Shown one piece after another: positions 8,191 through 16,170 of a DNA stretch of 64,000 nucleotides. Numbering within the stretch: position 1 is the stretch's first letter; each line of letters begins with the position of its first letter. The position numbers were made by a program, and so were the translations under genes. Origin of the DNA: Agathobacter rectalis ATCC 33656 (GTDB taxonomy: Bacteria > Bacillota > Clostridia > Lachnospirales > Lachnospiraceae); assembly GCF_000020605.1 (NCBI RefSeq), contig NC_012781.1, forward strand, positions 1,675,501 to 1,739,500. Reading direction: 5' to 3'. Under the pieces are notes generated by a model. The model was not told the origin of the DNA, did not search any database, and saw nothing but the letters and a program-made list of their open reading frames with translations.

Positions 8191-9187
8191 CTATATCATC
8201 ACCTCCGCCTCTTGAAATGACAATATCACCCGAATCCTCAAGCTTTCTGATAACAGCAACGATCTTTTGCTGCGCCTCCTCAACATCCTTCATACGTACA
8301 GGTCCCATGAAATCCATATCCTCTTTTATCATAGCGGCAAGTCGTTTTGAAAGATTCCTAAATATGACATTTTGTAGTTCCTCTGTAGAACTCTTAAGTG
8401 CAAGCTCAAGATCCGCATTCTCCACATCGCGGAGCACTCTCTGGATAGACCTGTCATCCAGGAGAAGGATATCCTCGAATACAAACATCTTCTTTCTGAT
8501 TTCTTCTGCAAGCTCAGGTTCATCAACCTCAAGTGACTCCATAATACGCTTTTCTGTAGCACGGTCTACACTGTTTAATATATTGACAATAGAATCTATG
8601 CCACCGACAATTGTATAGTCCTGATTGACAAGAGATGAAAGCTTTCTCTCCAGCACTCTCTCGACCTCCTTTATGACATCAGGTGATGTTCTGTCCATCT
8701 GGGCGATACGTCTGGCAACATCAGCCTGCTTTTCCGGAGGCAAAGCACCGAGTATCATGGCAGCCTGTGAAGACGACAGATAAGAAAGAATCATGGCTAT
8801 TGTCTGAGGATGCTCGTCCTGTATAAAATTAAGCAGCTGTGCAGGCTCAGTCTTTCTGACAAACTCAAATGGTCTGACCTGTAATGATGCTGTAAGCTTG
8901 GAAATAACTCCCTGAGCCTTTTCACTGCCAAGAGCTTTTTCAAGGAGCTCCTTGGCATAGCCGATGCCGCCCTCAGCAATATACTGCTGCGCGAGACACA
9001 CCTGATAATATTCATCCAAAACAGATTCTTTATCCTGCGGAGAGACGCTTCTGGTGTTTGCTATTTCGAGTGTCAGACTCTCTATCTCATCTTCCTTCAA
9101 ATGCTGGAAGATGGCTGAAGCCTTTTCAGGTCCAAGTGTAATTAAAAGAATAGCAGCTTTTTGTAAACCACTGTAATCATCTATCAT
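8183..9187 (-). CDS. fliG: Flagellar motor switch protein FliG
   Basis: FliG sits between the MS ring and the C ring and interacts with MotA to generate torque. The 334-aa protein has normal length and all three domains: an N-terminal FliF-binding part (GLQKAAILLITLGPEKAS), a middle domain with the conserved EHPQTIA motif (about 124-130), and a C-terminal torque domain. The torque helix is 'DDRSIQRVLRDVENADLELA', with the charged residues needed for stator contact. It starts 6 bases after the fliF stop and overlaps fliH. Confidence 0.96.
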   Translation of the reverse strand: MIDDYSGLQKAAILLITLGPEKASAIFQHLKEDEIESLTLEIANTRSVSPQDKESVLDEYYQVCLAQQYIAEGGIGYAKELLEKALGSEKAQGVISKLTASLQVRPFEFVRKTEPAQLLNFIQDEHPQTIAMILSYLSSSQAAMILGALPPEKQADVARRIAQMDRTSPDVIKEVERVLERKLSSLVNQDYTIVGGIDSIVNILNSVDRATEKRIMESLEVDEPELAEEIRKKMFVFEDILLLDDRSIQRVLRDVENADLELALKSSTEELQNVIFRNLSKRLAAMIKEDMDFMGPVRMKDVEEAQQKIVAVIRKLEDSGDIVISRGGGDDIVV

Positions 9188-9193
9188 ATGTAA

Positions 9194-10795
9194 CTACTCC
9201 CAATCCTCATTAAGCCAGTTACGCAACAGCTGCGCAGCCGCTTCGGGATTTTCATCAACAAATTTTTCTATCAGAAGACGTGTCTCCGTCTTCTCGTTAT
9301 ATCCAATATCCTCAAGAGGCTCATTATTCTCAGCAGTCTGTTCTAAAAGAGAATCTACAGACAGCTCCTCCTCTTTTGGCTCTTCCTCACTGCTTCTTGT
9401 GCTCTTAAATACCACAAAGCCAAGCAGTGCAAAAATAAGGACAGTGATTGCAATCTGTAAAATATCACTCAACGAACGCACGCCAGATGCCTTGTCAACA
9501 AACTCCGGCTGCTCATATACAAGGAATGAAATCTGTGAGATACCTGTTGCATTCTGCACGGAAGTTACAAGATCCTGGTCTACATCCGTCACCTTGACCG
9601 GATCTGCATGCTTTGCTTTGTATTCCTCCCAGCTTGTATCCTTGAGCTTTCCGTTCTTTTCAAGAGTGCTTTCATCATATACCTTATACCTGGTGGCAAC
9701 TACGGTAATTGAAGATGAATCATACTTGATTGAGCCTCCATCGTTTTTACTTGTAGTGATTTTTTCATCATTTAAATACTTTTTGTCGTTATCTGTAATT
9801 GATGACTCTGATGGAGTGCCATCCTGTGTAGTGTATGTAGTATCATCGCTGTTTGAATCAGTTCCGGGAACCGCAGCCTGACCATTGGTTGCATCCGACT
9901 GGTAATTCGACTCACTGTCCAAAAGACCTGTATCGGTCTGTCCATCAGGCAAAGTGTAATTTTTCTGGGCTGTTTCAGTCTTACTGAAATCTATGTCCAG
10001 ATTCATGCCAACTTCAATATTCGAGAAAATATTTGAGCTCTCTAAGGTCTTTTTGACTTCATTTTTCACCTGCTCCTCCAGCTTTTGCTTATAAGAAAGC
10101 TGTGATGTCGCAAGACCTGCCGAGGTATCGGAATCTCCGCCCGAGTAAAGTACATTGGCCTTTTTGTCGATGATAGTAATGCCCTTTGTGGTATCGTTTC
10201 CAAGAGCTGTTGCAACAAGACGTGCTATTGCGTAGGCCTGATCATCTGTAATCGAATCCTTAAGTCCAAGAGTGACAGCCGCAGTTGCCTCCTCTTTTGA
10301 TTTAAGAATGGTACCATCCTTGTCAGGCATAGTGATATCAACGCTTGCTTCATTTACGTATGACTGTTTTTCCAGATGATCCTTAAGCTTATCCTCCAGA
10401 TACACCTGATACTTTTTCTGCTTATCAGCCTCGGTTGTTGAGAAGCTGCCGTCTGTGACATTGTCTATCGAGTACGCCTGCGCAGGGATGCCGTTATCAC
10501 CCAGTGCCATAATGGCATTTACCTCATCTGATTTATTGACAAAAAACACAAGCTTGCTGTCCACCTCATAGCTTATATTGTTATCTTCAAGTACTCCCTT
10601 TATTGTGGAAGCCTCTGATGCACTCTGTGCCTCGACCAGCTCAACCTGTGTAGGTCTTGATATGACTACGCCAAGTATTACAAGAGCCACTATAACCACA
10701 GCTACTATGCTTATGAGCACGGAGCGCTGCTTAGTATTGAATTTTTTCCACCATGCAGTTATTTTATCCAAAATAGCCTTTAAACGTTCTGGCAT
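9194..10795 (-). CDS. fliF: Flagellar MS-ring protein FliF
   Basis: FliF builds the membrane MS ring on which the flagellum assembles. The 533-aa protein shows a first membrane helix (about residues 25-46), the secretin-like YscJ/FliF domains (ISYEVDSKLVFFVNKSDEV to about 220), and a Ser/Thr/Asp-rich variable region (about 280-345). A second membrane helix follows at about 440-460 (LQIAITVLIFALLGFVVF). The C-terminal tail 'NPEAAAQLLRNWLNEDWE' is the FliG-binding end. It lies between fliE and fliG with short gaps. Confidence 0.95.
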   Translation of the reverse strand: MPERLKAILDKITAWWKKFNTKQRSVLISIVAVVIVALVILGVVISRPTQVELVEAQSASEASTIKGVLEDNNISYEVDSKLVFFVNKSDEVNAIMALGDNGIPAQAYSIDNVTDGSFSTTEADKQKKYQVYLEDKLKDHLEKQSYVNEASVDITMPDKDGTILKSKEEATAAVTLGLKDSITDDQAYAIARLVATALGNDTTKGITIIDKKANVLYSGGDSDTSAGLATSQLSYKQKLEEQVKNEVKKTLESSNIFSNIEVGMNLDIDFSKTETAQKNYTLPDGQTDTGLLDSESNYQSDATNGQAAVPGTDSNSDDTTYTTQDGTPSESSITDNDKKYLNDEKITTSKNDGGSIKYDSSSITVVATRYKVYDESTLEKNGKLKDTSWEEYKAKHADPVKVTDVDQDLVTSVQNATGISQISFLVYEQPEFVDKASGVRSLSDILQIAITVLIFALLGFVVFKSTRSSEEEPKEEELSVDSLLEQTAENNEPLEDIGYNEKTETRLLIEKFVDENPEAAAQLLRNWLNEDWE

Positions 10796-10808
10796 TTTCT
10801 ATTACTCC

Positions 10809-11123
10809 TTATATTGACATCTGCATAAGTTCTTTGTATGCGTCAATTATTTTATCCCTGACAGCAACAGTGTACTGCAATGCCACAGCCGCCTTTGTTT
10901 CCGCAACAAGCAGATCATGTGTATTATCAGACTCGCCAAGTGCAAATCTCACTTCCTCCTGCTCAGCTGCATTCTGCAGATCATTTGTCTCACCGATGCT
11001 TCCCATGGCAGCAGAAAGTACATCAGAAAATGAATCAGTCTTGTCAGTTTTCGTAAGAGAGGTATTATTAAAAAAAGATTTAATATCTCCTGTTGAAATT
11101 CCATTAATGTTTGAAATATCCAT
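10809..11123 (-). CDS. fliE: Flagellar hook-basal body complex protein FliE
   Basis: FliE joins the MS ring to the rod and is the first exported substrate. The 104-aa protein ends with the family signature 'LLVAETKAAVALQYTVAVRDKIIDAYKE' shown in part as AVALQYTVAVRDKIIDAY. An in-frame TTG lies one codon upstream, but ATG at 11123 is chosen because AAGGAG lies 7 bases before it. It sits between flgC and fliF, as in most Bacillota operons. Confidence 0.92.
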   Translation of the reverse strand: MDISNINGISTGDIKSFFNNTSLTKTDKTDSFSDVLSAAMGSIGETNDLQNAAEQEEVRFALGESDNTHDLLVAETKAAVALQYTVAVRDKIIDAYKELMQMSI

Positions 11124-11154
11124 CAAAAAGCTCCTTTATGTATGTATCAGCCGG

Positions 11155-11595
11155 CTATTTGCCTATTTGTAAGCCATTTTGTGCCATTGACTTGCTTGCC
11201 TCAAAGGCAGTTGCATTGGCTTCATATGCACGTGTGGCATCTATCAGATTGGTCATCTCTGTGACTGTATTGACATTTGGATAAGAAACATAACCATCTG
11301 CATCAGCATCAGGATTTGATGGGTCATACTCCTTGATAAAATCAGTAGAATAATCTGATGTCACGCTGCTTACCTTTACACCGTTTCCAACAGCGGCCTT
11401 CTTTGATGAAGAGTATATCTGTGAAAAAGGTGTGACATTTTTCTCGGAAAAAGTCACAATCTTTCTACGGTACGGTGTGCCTTCCTTTGTGGACGTAGTG
11501 TTTACATTGGCAATATTCTGTGCAATGATATCTGTCCTGAAGCGTTCAGCCGTCATGCCGGACGCACTTATATTAAAAGCTTGAAATAATCCCAT
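11155..11595 (-). CDS. flgC: Flagellar basal-body rod protein FlgC
   Basis: FlgC is a proximal rod subunit. The 146-aa protein starts 'MGLFQAFNISASGMTAERFR' with 'IIAQNIANVNTTSTKEGTPY', the rod-protein N-terminal signature. It ends 'MTNLIDATRAYEANATAFEA', the conserved C-terminal helix. The length is normal for the family. It is second in the operon, directly after flgB. Confidence 0.95.
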   Translation of the reverse strand: MGLFQAFNISASGMTAERFRTDIIAQNIANVNTTSTKEGTPYRRKIVTFSEKNVTPFSQIYSSSKKAAVGNGVKVSSVTSDYSTDFIKEYDPSNPDADADGYVSYPNVNTVTEMTNLIDATRAYEANATAFEASKSMAQNGLQIGK

Positions 11596-11616
11596 ATCAT
11601 TAAACCTCCATGATTA

Positions 11617-12003
11617 CTACAGCACGCTCTTCATTCGTGAAAACTGCGAGCTTATGCTGCTTGTAAGTGCTTCATACTTAATCTGCTCAGACGCAAGCTC
11701 GACATTTTCAGTGTCTATATCCACGTTATTGCCATCCATCCTGTATGAATAATTGGAATGGTCTGTATATACATTGGCCGTCAGCTTTGAGGTATCAAGC
11801 TCACTTATTTTTTTATCAAGCGACTGATGCTTGCATCTGCCAAGCTCCTGTGACAGTACCCCCTCAAAATTTAAATCCTTGCGCTTGTAGCCCGGGGTAT
11901 CCACATTCGATATATTGTTTGCAAGTATAGCTTCTCTTTGGTAGCTTGCATCAGCCGCTTTGGTCAATACATTGACATAATCAAAGGCTGTTGAGTTTAT
12001 CAT
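11617..12003 (-). CDS. flgB: Flagellar basal-body rod protein FlgB
   Basis: FlgB is the most proximal rod subunit. The 128-aa protein contains 'ASYQREAILANNISNVDTPG' and 'YKRKDLNFEGVL', the canonical rod-protein N-terminus, and ends 'IKYEALTSSISSQFSRMKSVL', shown in part as ALTSSISSQFSRMKSVL. AGGAGG-type SD (GGAGGAATATTT) precedes the ATG. It is the first gene of the flagellar operon. The 220-nt region upstream holds the operon promoter and the codY terminator. Confidence 0.95.
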   Translation of the reverse strand: MINSTAFDYVNVLTKAADASYQREAILANNISNVDTPGYKRKDLNFEGVLSQELGRCKHQSLDKKISELDTSKLTANVYTDHSNYSYRMDGNNVDIDTENVELASEQIKYEALTSSISSQFSRMKSVL

Positions 12004-12068
12004 AAATATTCCTCCAATACACTTTTTGCATATTATAAAAAATACTATATAAGTACTCTAATATATAT

Positions 12069-12096
12069 ATTATAAAGTAAAATCGACAAAACACAA
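12069..12096 (-). promoter_or_regulatory. Predicted promoter of the flgB flagellar operon
   Basis: A perfect -10 TATAAT (12069-12074) has a poor -35 TTGTGT (12091-12096) with a 16-base spacer. The weak -35 suggests an activator or regulated use. A TGTCGAT sequence (12082-12088), one base off the Spo0A-box core, lies inside the spacer. A TGTCGAC sequence lies further upstream (12135-12141). The two form an inverted TCGACAAAA/TTTTGTCGA pair. Confidence 0.5.
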
Positions 12097-12171
12097 GATG
12101 TTTTTGTTGTTTTTTACATTATATTGTATTTTTTTGTCGACAGACGCACTATATATATGCCGAAAACATAG

Positions 12172-12206
12172 AAAAGACCTATGTTCTTTCAAACATAAGT
12201 CCTTAA
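12172..12206 (-). terminator. Terminator after codY
   Basis: A stem of about 13 bp (AAGGACTTATGTT with AACATAGGTCTTT, including G-U pairs) closes a 4-6 nt loop and is followed on the minus strand by TTTTC and T-rich DNA. It lies just beyond the codY stop and separates the codY operon from flgB. Confidence 0.6.
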
Positions 12207-12223
12207 AATATACTTAAATTTAT

Positions 12224-13000
12224 TTACTTGTTTTTATTTCGGATTCTGTCAAGCTCATCAAAAACTACATCGTTTACTACTTTGATATATGTGCCCTTCA
12301 TGCCGGATGAGCGTGATTCGATAACGCCTGCACTCTCAAACTTGCGAAGGGCATTTACGATTACCGAGCGGGTAATGCCTACTCTGTCGGCTATTCTGCT
12401 GGCAACAAGTATACCCTCATTGCCGTCAAGCTCATCAAAGATGTGAAGAATAGCCTCAAGCTCAGAATAAGAAAGTGTATTGATAGCCGAACGGACAATC
12501 GCTACCTTTCTCTTTTCCTCTTCATTCTCCTCATTCACGGATCTCATCATCTCAAGCCCAACCACTGTCGTGCCATACTCTGTAAGAATGATATCGTCAA
12601 TGTCATACTCTCTGTCACTTCTGTACTCAAAAAGAGTTCCAAGCCTCTCGCCGGCTATATCAATCGGTGTGATAATAGCCTTGTACATTCTTGTATCTTC
12701 ACCAAAGCCAAGTGTCTCGAGGTTTACATTTTCCTTTGTTGAAAGTATGCCAAGAAGTCTTTCATTGAGCTCAGTGTCAATATAGCCACCAACCTCATCT
12801 ACTATCAGTTCATGAAGCTCATCCACGCCTTTGCAGATACTTGAGCCAAGCACCTTGCCCTTTTTGCTGATTACAAGTATGTCTGAGTCGAGCACCCCGG
12901 TGAGCACCTGACATATATCATTGAACACAACCTTTGATGAATTGTTGTTGTGAAGAAGCTTATTAATCTTACGTGTCTTATCTAATAATTGTACTCCCAT
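12224..13000 (-). CDS. codY: Global transcriptional regulator CodY
   Basis: CodY is a GTP- and branched-chain-amino-acid-responsive repressor of nutrient-limitation genes in Bacillota. The 258-aa protein has the N-terminal GAF domain (about 1-160; 'MGVQLLDKTRKINKLL' opening). It also has the linker helix and a C-terminal winged helix-turn-helix with the highly conserved 'GILVASRIADRVGITRSVIV' (about residues 196-215) and 'NALRKFESAGVIESRSSGMK'. It begins 6 bases after the topA stop, so it is the last gene of comM-dprA-topA-codY, an arrangement like Bacillus. It sits directly upstream of the flagellar operon. Confidence 0.97.
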   Translation of the reverse strand: MGVQLLDKTRKINKLLHNNNSSKVVFNDICQVLTGVLDSDILVISKKGKVLGSSICKGVDELHELIVDEVGGYIDTELNERLLGILSTKENVNLETLGFGEDTRMYKAIITPIDIAGERLGTLFEYRSDREYDIDDIILTEYGTTVVGLEMMRSVNEENEEEKRKVAIVRSAINTLSYSELEAILHIFDELDGNEGILVASRIADRVGITRSVIVNALRKFESAGVIESRSSGMKGTYIKVVNDVVFDELDRIRNKNK

Positions 13001-13006
13001 TAATTG

Positions 13007-15091
13007 TTATTCCTCTCTTTCGGGCTTTTTATCTGTTACGTAGCCGCACTGCTCATCTGCGCAGGCAATCTTGTTTCCCTTTATAATCATATATCCTCCA
13101 CAACGAGGGCATTTTTCTGCAACTGGTCTGCCCCAGCTCATAAAATCACACTCAGGGTTGTCAATACAGCCATAGTATTTTCTTCCCTTCCTTGTTTTCT
13201 TAAGCACAACATCCTTACCGCATTTAGGGCAATTGACGCCGATTTTTTCAAGATAAGGCATAGTGAATCTGCAGTCAGGAAATCCCGGACATGCCAAAAA
13301 CTTGCCGTGAGGTCCGTATTTTATAACCAGATTGCGTCCGCACTCAGGGCAGATTTCATCTGTCACCTCATCATGTATTGTAACCTTCTCAAGCTCATTT
13401 TCAGCCTTGTCGATTGCATCTTTAAGATCAGGATAAAAATTCTCAACAACTGTCTTCCAGTTAACCTTCCCCTCTGCTACCGCATCTAAAAGTGACTCCA
13501 TATTGGCTGTAAAATGCTCATCGACAATAGTAGGAAATGATTCCTTCATAATAGAATTAACAACCTCTCCTATCTCTGTCACATAGAGATTTTTACTCTC
13601 CTTGGTAATATAGCGTCTGGCAAGTATTGTAGATATTGTTGGAGAGTAGGTACTCGGACGTCCTATTCCAAGCTCTTCAAGCGTCTTTACCAAAGAAGCC
13701 TCAGTGTAATGTGCCGGGGGCTGGGTAAAATGCTGCTTAGGCAAAAGCTCCTCAACTGTAAGAAGCGATTCTTCTGTCAGAGGATTTTTAAGAACAGGCT
13801 GCTTTTCTTTCTTTGCATCGTCTGCGGCAGTATATGCAAGCTCAAAACCATCAAATAACAGTCTTGAGGTAGCAAAGCTGAATACATAATCTCCGACTGA
13901 AAGCTTTACTGTAGTAGTCTCGTACTCGGATTTTGCCATACGGCTTGCAGTAAAACGCTTCCAGATAAGCTGATAAAGCCTGAACTGGTCTCTCGACAGT
14001 GACTCCTTAATCTCAGAAGGCACTCTGTTTATATCAGTTGGCCTGATTGCCTCATGGGCATCCTGGATATTTTTGCTGCTCTTCTTTGTTCCCTCACCGT
14101 TGGAAAGATATTTGTCTCCATAGCTTTTTGAAATAAAATCCTTTGCCATGGCCTCAGCCTCATCTGATACACGCACAGAATCGGTACGCAGGTATGTGAT
14201 GATACCTACCGTACCCTGCCCCTTTATGTCTACTCCCTCATAAAGCTGCTGAGCTATACGCATTGTCTTTGAAATCGGAAAATTCAAAGCCTTTGAAGCC
14301 TCCTGCTGCAAAGTACTGGTCGTAAAAGGAAGCGGAGCTTTATTGCTGCGCTGTCCTTTTTTGATATTTTGCACTTTGCAATCCTTTCCATTTATTTCGT
14401 TAAGCACCTTATCCATCTCTTCCTTTGAGGAAATGGCTATCTTATTGTCGCCCCTGCCGTATAGCTTTGCAGTGATCGGCTTCTTCTCACCCTCCACATC
14501 AACCGTGGCATCAAGGCTCCAGTACTCCTCAGGGATAAATGCATTGATTTCATCCTCCCTGTCACAGATAATGCGAAGTGCAACAGACTGCACTCTTCCC
14601 GCACTAAGCCCTCTCTTAACTTTGGCCCAAAGCAGCGGACTGATTTTGTAACCTACTATACGATCCAAAACTCGTCTGGCCTGCTGTGCGTCCACAAGAT
14701 CCATATCTATTTTTCTTGGATGCTTTAATGATTCCTTGACAGCATTCTTCGTGATCTCATTAAAGCTGATACGGCTGACATCCTTGCCCTCAAGTTTAAG
14801 TGCGTGAAGCAGATGCCATGAGATGGCTTCTCCCTCACGGTCGGGATCGGTTGCGAGATATATCTTATCGGCCTTCTTAGCCTCCTTGCGAAGCTTAGCG
14901 AGTATTTCACCCTTTCCGCGGATTGTGATATATTTTGGTTCAAAATCTCCGTCCACATCTATTCCAAGGCTGCTCTTTGGCAGATCCCTCACATGACCGT
15001 TTGATGCCATTACCTCATAGTTCTTTCCCAAGAATTTCTTTATAGTCTTTACTTTTGCAGGCGACTCTACGATAACCAGATATTTAGCCAT
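13007..15091 (-). CDS. topA: DNA topoisomerase I
   Basis: Type IA topoisomerase that relaxes negative supercoils. The 694-aa protein opens 'MAKYLVIVESPAKVKTIKKF' (Toprim), has 'LATDPDREGEAISWHL' with the acidic metal site, and 'GIITYLRTDSVRVSDEA' with the catalytic Tyr (about residue 300). It ends with three zinc-ribbon modules, each with paired CxxC-type cysteines (ICPECGRN, NCPKCGKD, KCPRCGG). The start ATG overlaps the dprA stop (TAATG), and its SD (AGGAG) is inside the last dprA codons, so translation is coupled. Confidence 0.97.
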   Translation of the reverse strand: MAKYLVIVESPAKVKTIKKFLGKNYEVMASNGHVRDLPKSSLGIDVDGDFEPKYITIRGKGEILAKLRKEAKKADKIYLATDPDREGEAISWHLLHALKLEGKDVSRISFNEITKNAVKESLKHPRKIDMDLVDAQQARRVLDRIVGYKISPLLWAKVKRGLSAGRVQSVALRIICDREDEINAFIPEEYWSLDATVDVEGEKKPITAKLYGRGDNKIAISSKEEMDKVLNEINGKDCKVQNIKKGQRSNKAPLPFTTSTLQQEASKALNFPISKTMRIAQQLYEGVDIKGQGTVGIITYLRTDSVRVSDEAEAMAKDFISKSYGDKYLSNGEGTKKSSKNIQDAHEAIRPTDINRVPSEIKESLSRDQFRLYQLIWKRFTASRMAKSEYETTTVKLSVGDYVFSFATSRLLFDGFELAYTAADDAKKEKQPVLKNPLTEESLLTVEELLPKQHFTQPPAHYTEASLVKTLEELGIGRPSTYSPTISTILARRYITKESKNLYVTEIGEVVNSIMKESFPTIVDEHFTANMESLLDAVAEGKVNWKTVVENFYPDLKDAIDKAENELEKVTIHDEVTDEICPECGRNLVIKYGPHGKFLACPGFPDCRFTMPYLEKIGVNCPKCGKDVVLKKTRKGRKYYGCIDNPECDFMSWGRPVAEKCPRCGGYMIIKGNKIACADEQCGYVTDKKPEREE

Positions 15092-16170
15092 TATAAACTC
15101 CTTATATAGTAATTTGGAATTGTCTCCTTAACAAATCCTTTTTGTATAAGATCTTCTAACACTTCAAATAGTTCCGATAATTCATACGGCACTTTTTGAG
15201 ACAATGTCCCGATTGCGATAGGACAAAAATCGAGTAAACTATACACCAATGCTTCTTTTTTATCAAGTATATTTTTTCTGAAATCCATCTGTGTGCACTC
15301 TGTAAACCCAGTCATTGTAATGTCTGAGACAAATTCATCAATATTATAAATAATGCCTGCGCCCTGCTTTATCAGGCTGTTGCAGCCGTAGCTTAAGGTG
15401 TCGGTGATACGCCCCGGAATGACATATACGTCCTTTCCCTGCTCCATTGCAAAATCAGCCGTAATCAGTGAACCGCTTCTCTTTTTTGCCTCAACTATAA
15501 CTACTATATCGGATAACCCGGAAATTATTCTGTTTCTCATCGGAAAAAACATCTTTTGCGGGTCGGTGCCCGGCATAAGCTCGCTGATTATGCCTCCGGA
15601 GAGCTTTATTTTATCATACAGAAAGCGGTTCTCTTTCGGATAACAGGTGTCTGCTCCGGAGCCAAGAACTGCATATGTATTTCCACCAGCCTCCAGACAC
15701 CCCATATGGGCATCTCTGTCTATTCCTCTTGCCATGCCGCTGATTATCTGTATCCCCTGCCTTGAAAGTGCTGCTGCCAGTACCTTTGCCACCTCGCAGC
15801 CATATGCGCTTCTGCCCCGTGCTCCGACTATAGCGACACTTTTTCTTGATTTGTCGGGAAGAGCGCCTATGTAAAAAAGACTATACGGCGGATTATGTAT
15901 ATTTCTAAGCTTGTCCGGATAAGCCTCATCCTCCATTGTTACAAAGCCGATATCCTTCTGCTGAAATAATATCCACTCCTTCTCTACGTCATAGGAAGCT
16001 CTTGATTCAAGGATTATTTTTCTGTCATCATCTGTGAAAAACAAAATATCAAAAAGCTCATTCTTTGGCATAAAAAACAGCTTTTCTGCCGTTATACTGC
16101 AATCATGCAGAAGCTTTTTCTTCGCATTGCTTATATCTGTAAGGCTTGTAAGCCAGTATTTGAACTTCAT
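15091..16170 (-). CDS. dprA: DNA-processing protein DprA
   Basis: DprA loads RecA on incoming single-stranded DNA during natural transformation. The 359-aa protein has the DprA/Smf Rossmann fold: 'VAIVGARGRSAYGCEVAKVL', 'ISGMARGIDRDAHMGCLEAG', 'GSGADTCYPKENRFLYDKI', 'MRNRIISGLSDIVVIVEA' and 'RSGSLITADFAMEQGKDVYV'. A C-terminal winged-helix-like end follows (about 290-355). It overlaps comM by 4 bases (ATGA) and topA by 1. The competence genes needed for full uptake are not in the window. Confidence 0.95.
   Translation of the reverse strand: MKFKYWLTSLTDISNAKKKLLHDCSITAEKLFFMPKNELFDILFFTDDDRKIILESRASYDVEKEWILFQQKDIGFVTMEDEAYPDKLRNIHNPPYSLFYIGALPDKSRKSVAIVGARGRSAYGCEVAKVLAAALSRQGIQIISGMARGIDRDAHMGCLEAGGNTYAVLGSGADTCYPKENRFLYDKIKLSGGIISELMPGTDPQKMFFPMRNRIISGLSDIVVIVEAKKRSGSLITADFAMEQGKDVYVIPGRITDTLSYGCNSLIKQGAGIIYNIDEFVSDITMTGFTECTQMDFRKNILDKKEALVYSLLDFCPIAIGTLSQKVPYELSELFEVLEDLIQKGFVKETIPNYYIRSL

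Noticed and set aside
12004-12223. Sigma-28 promoter for the flagellar operon
   Set aside because: No TAAA-N15-GCCGATAA-like pair was found on the minus strand; only a TATAAT-type -10 is present.
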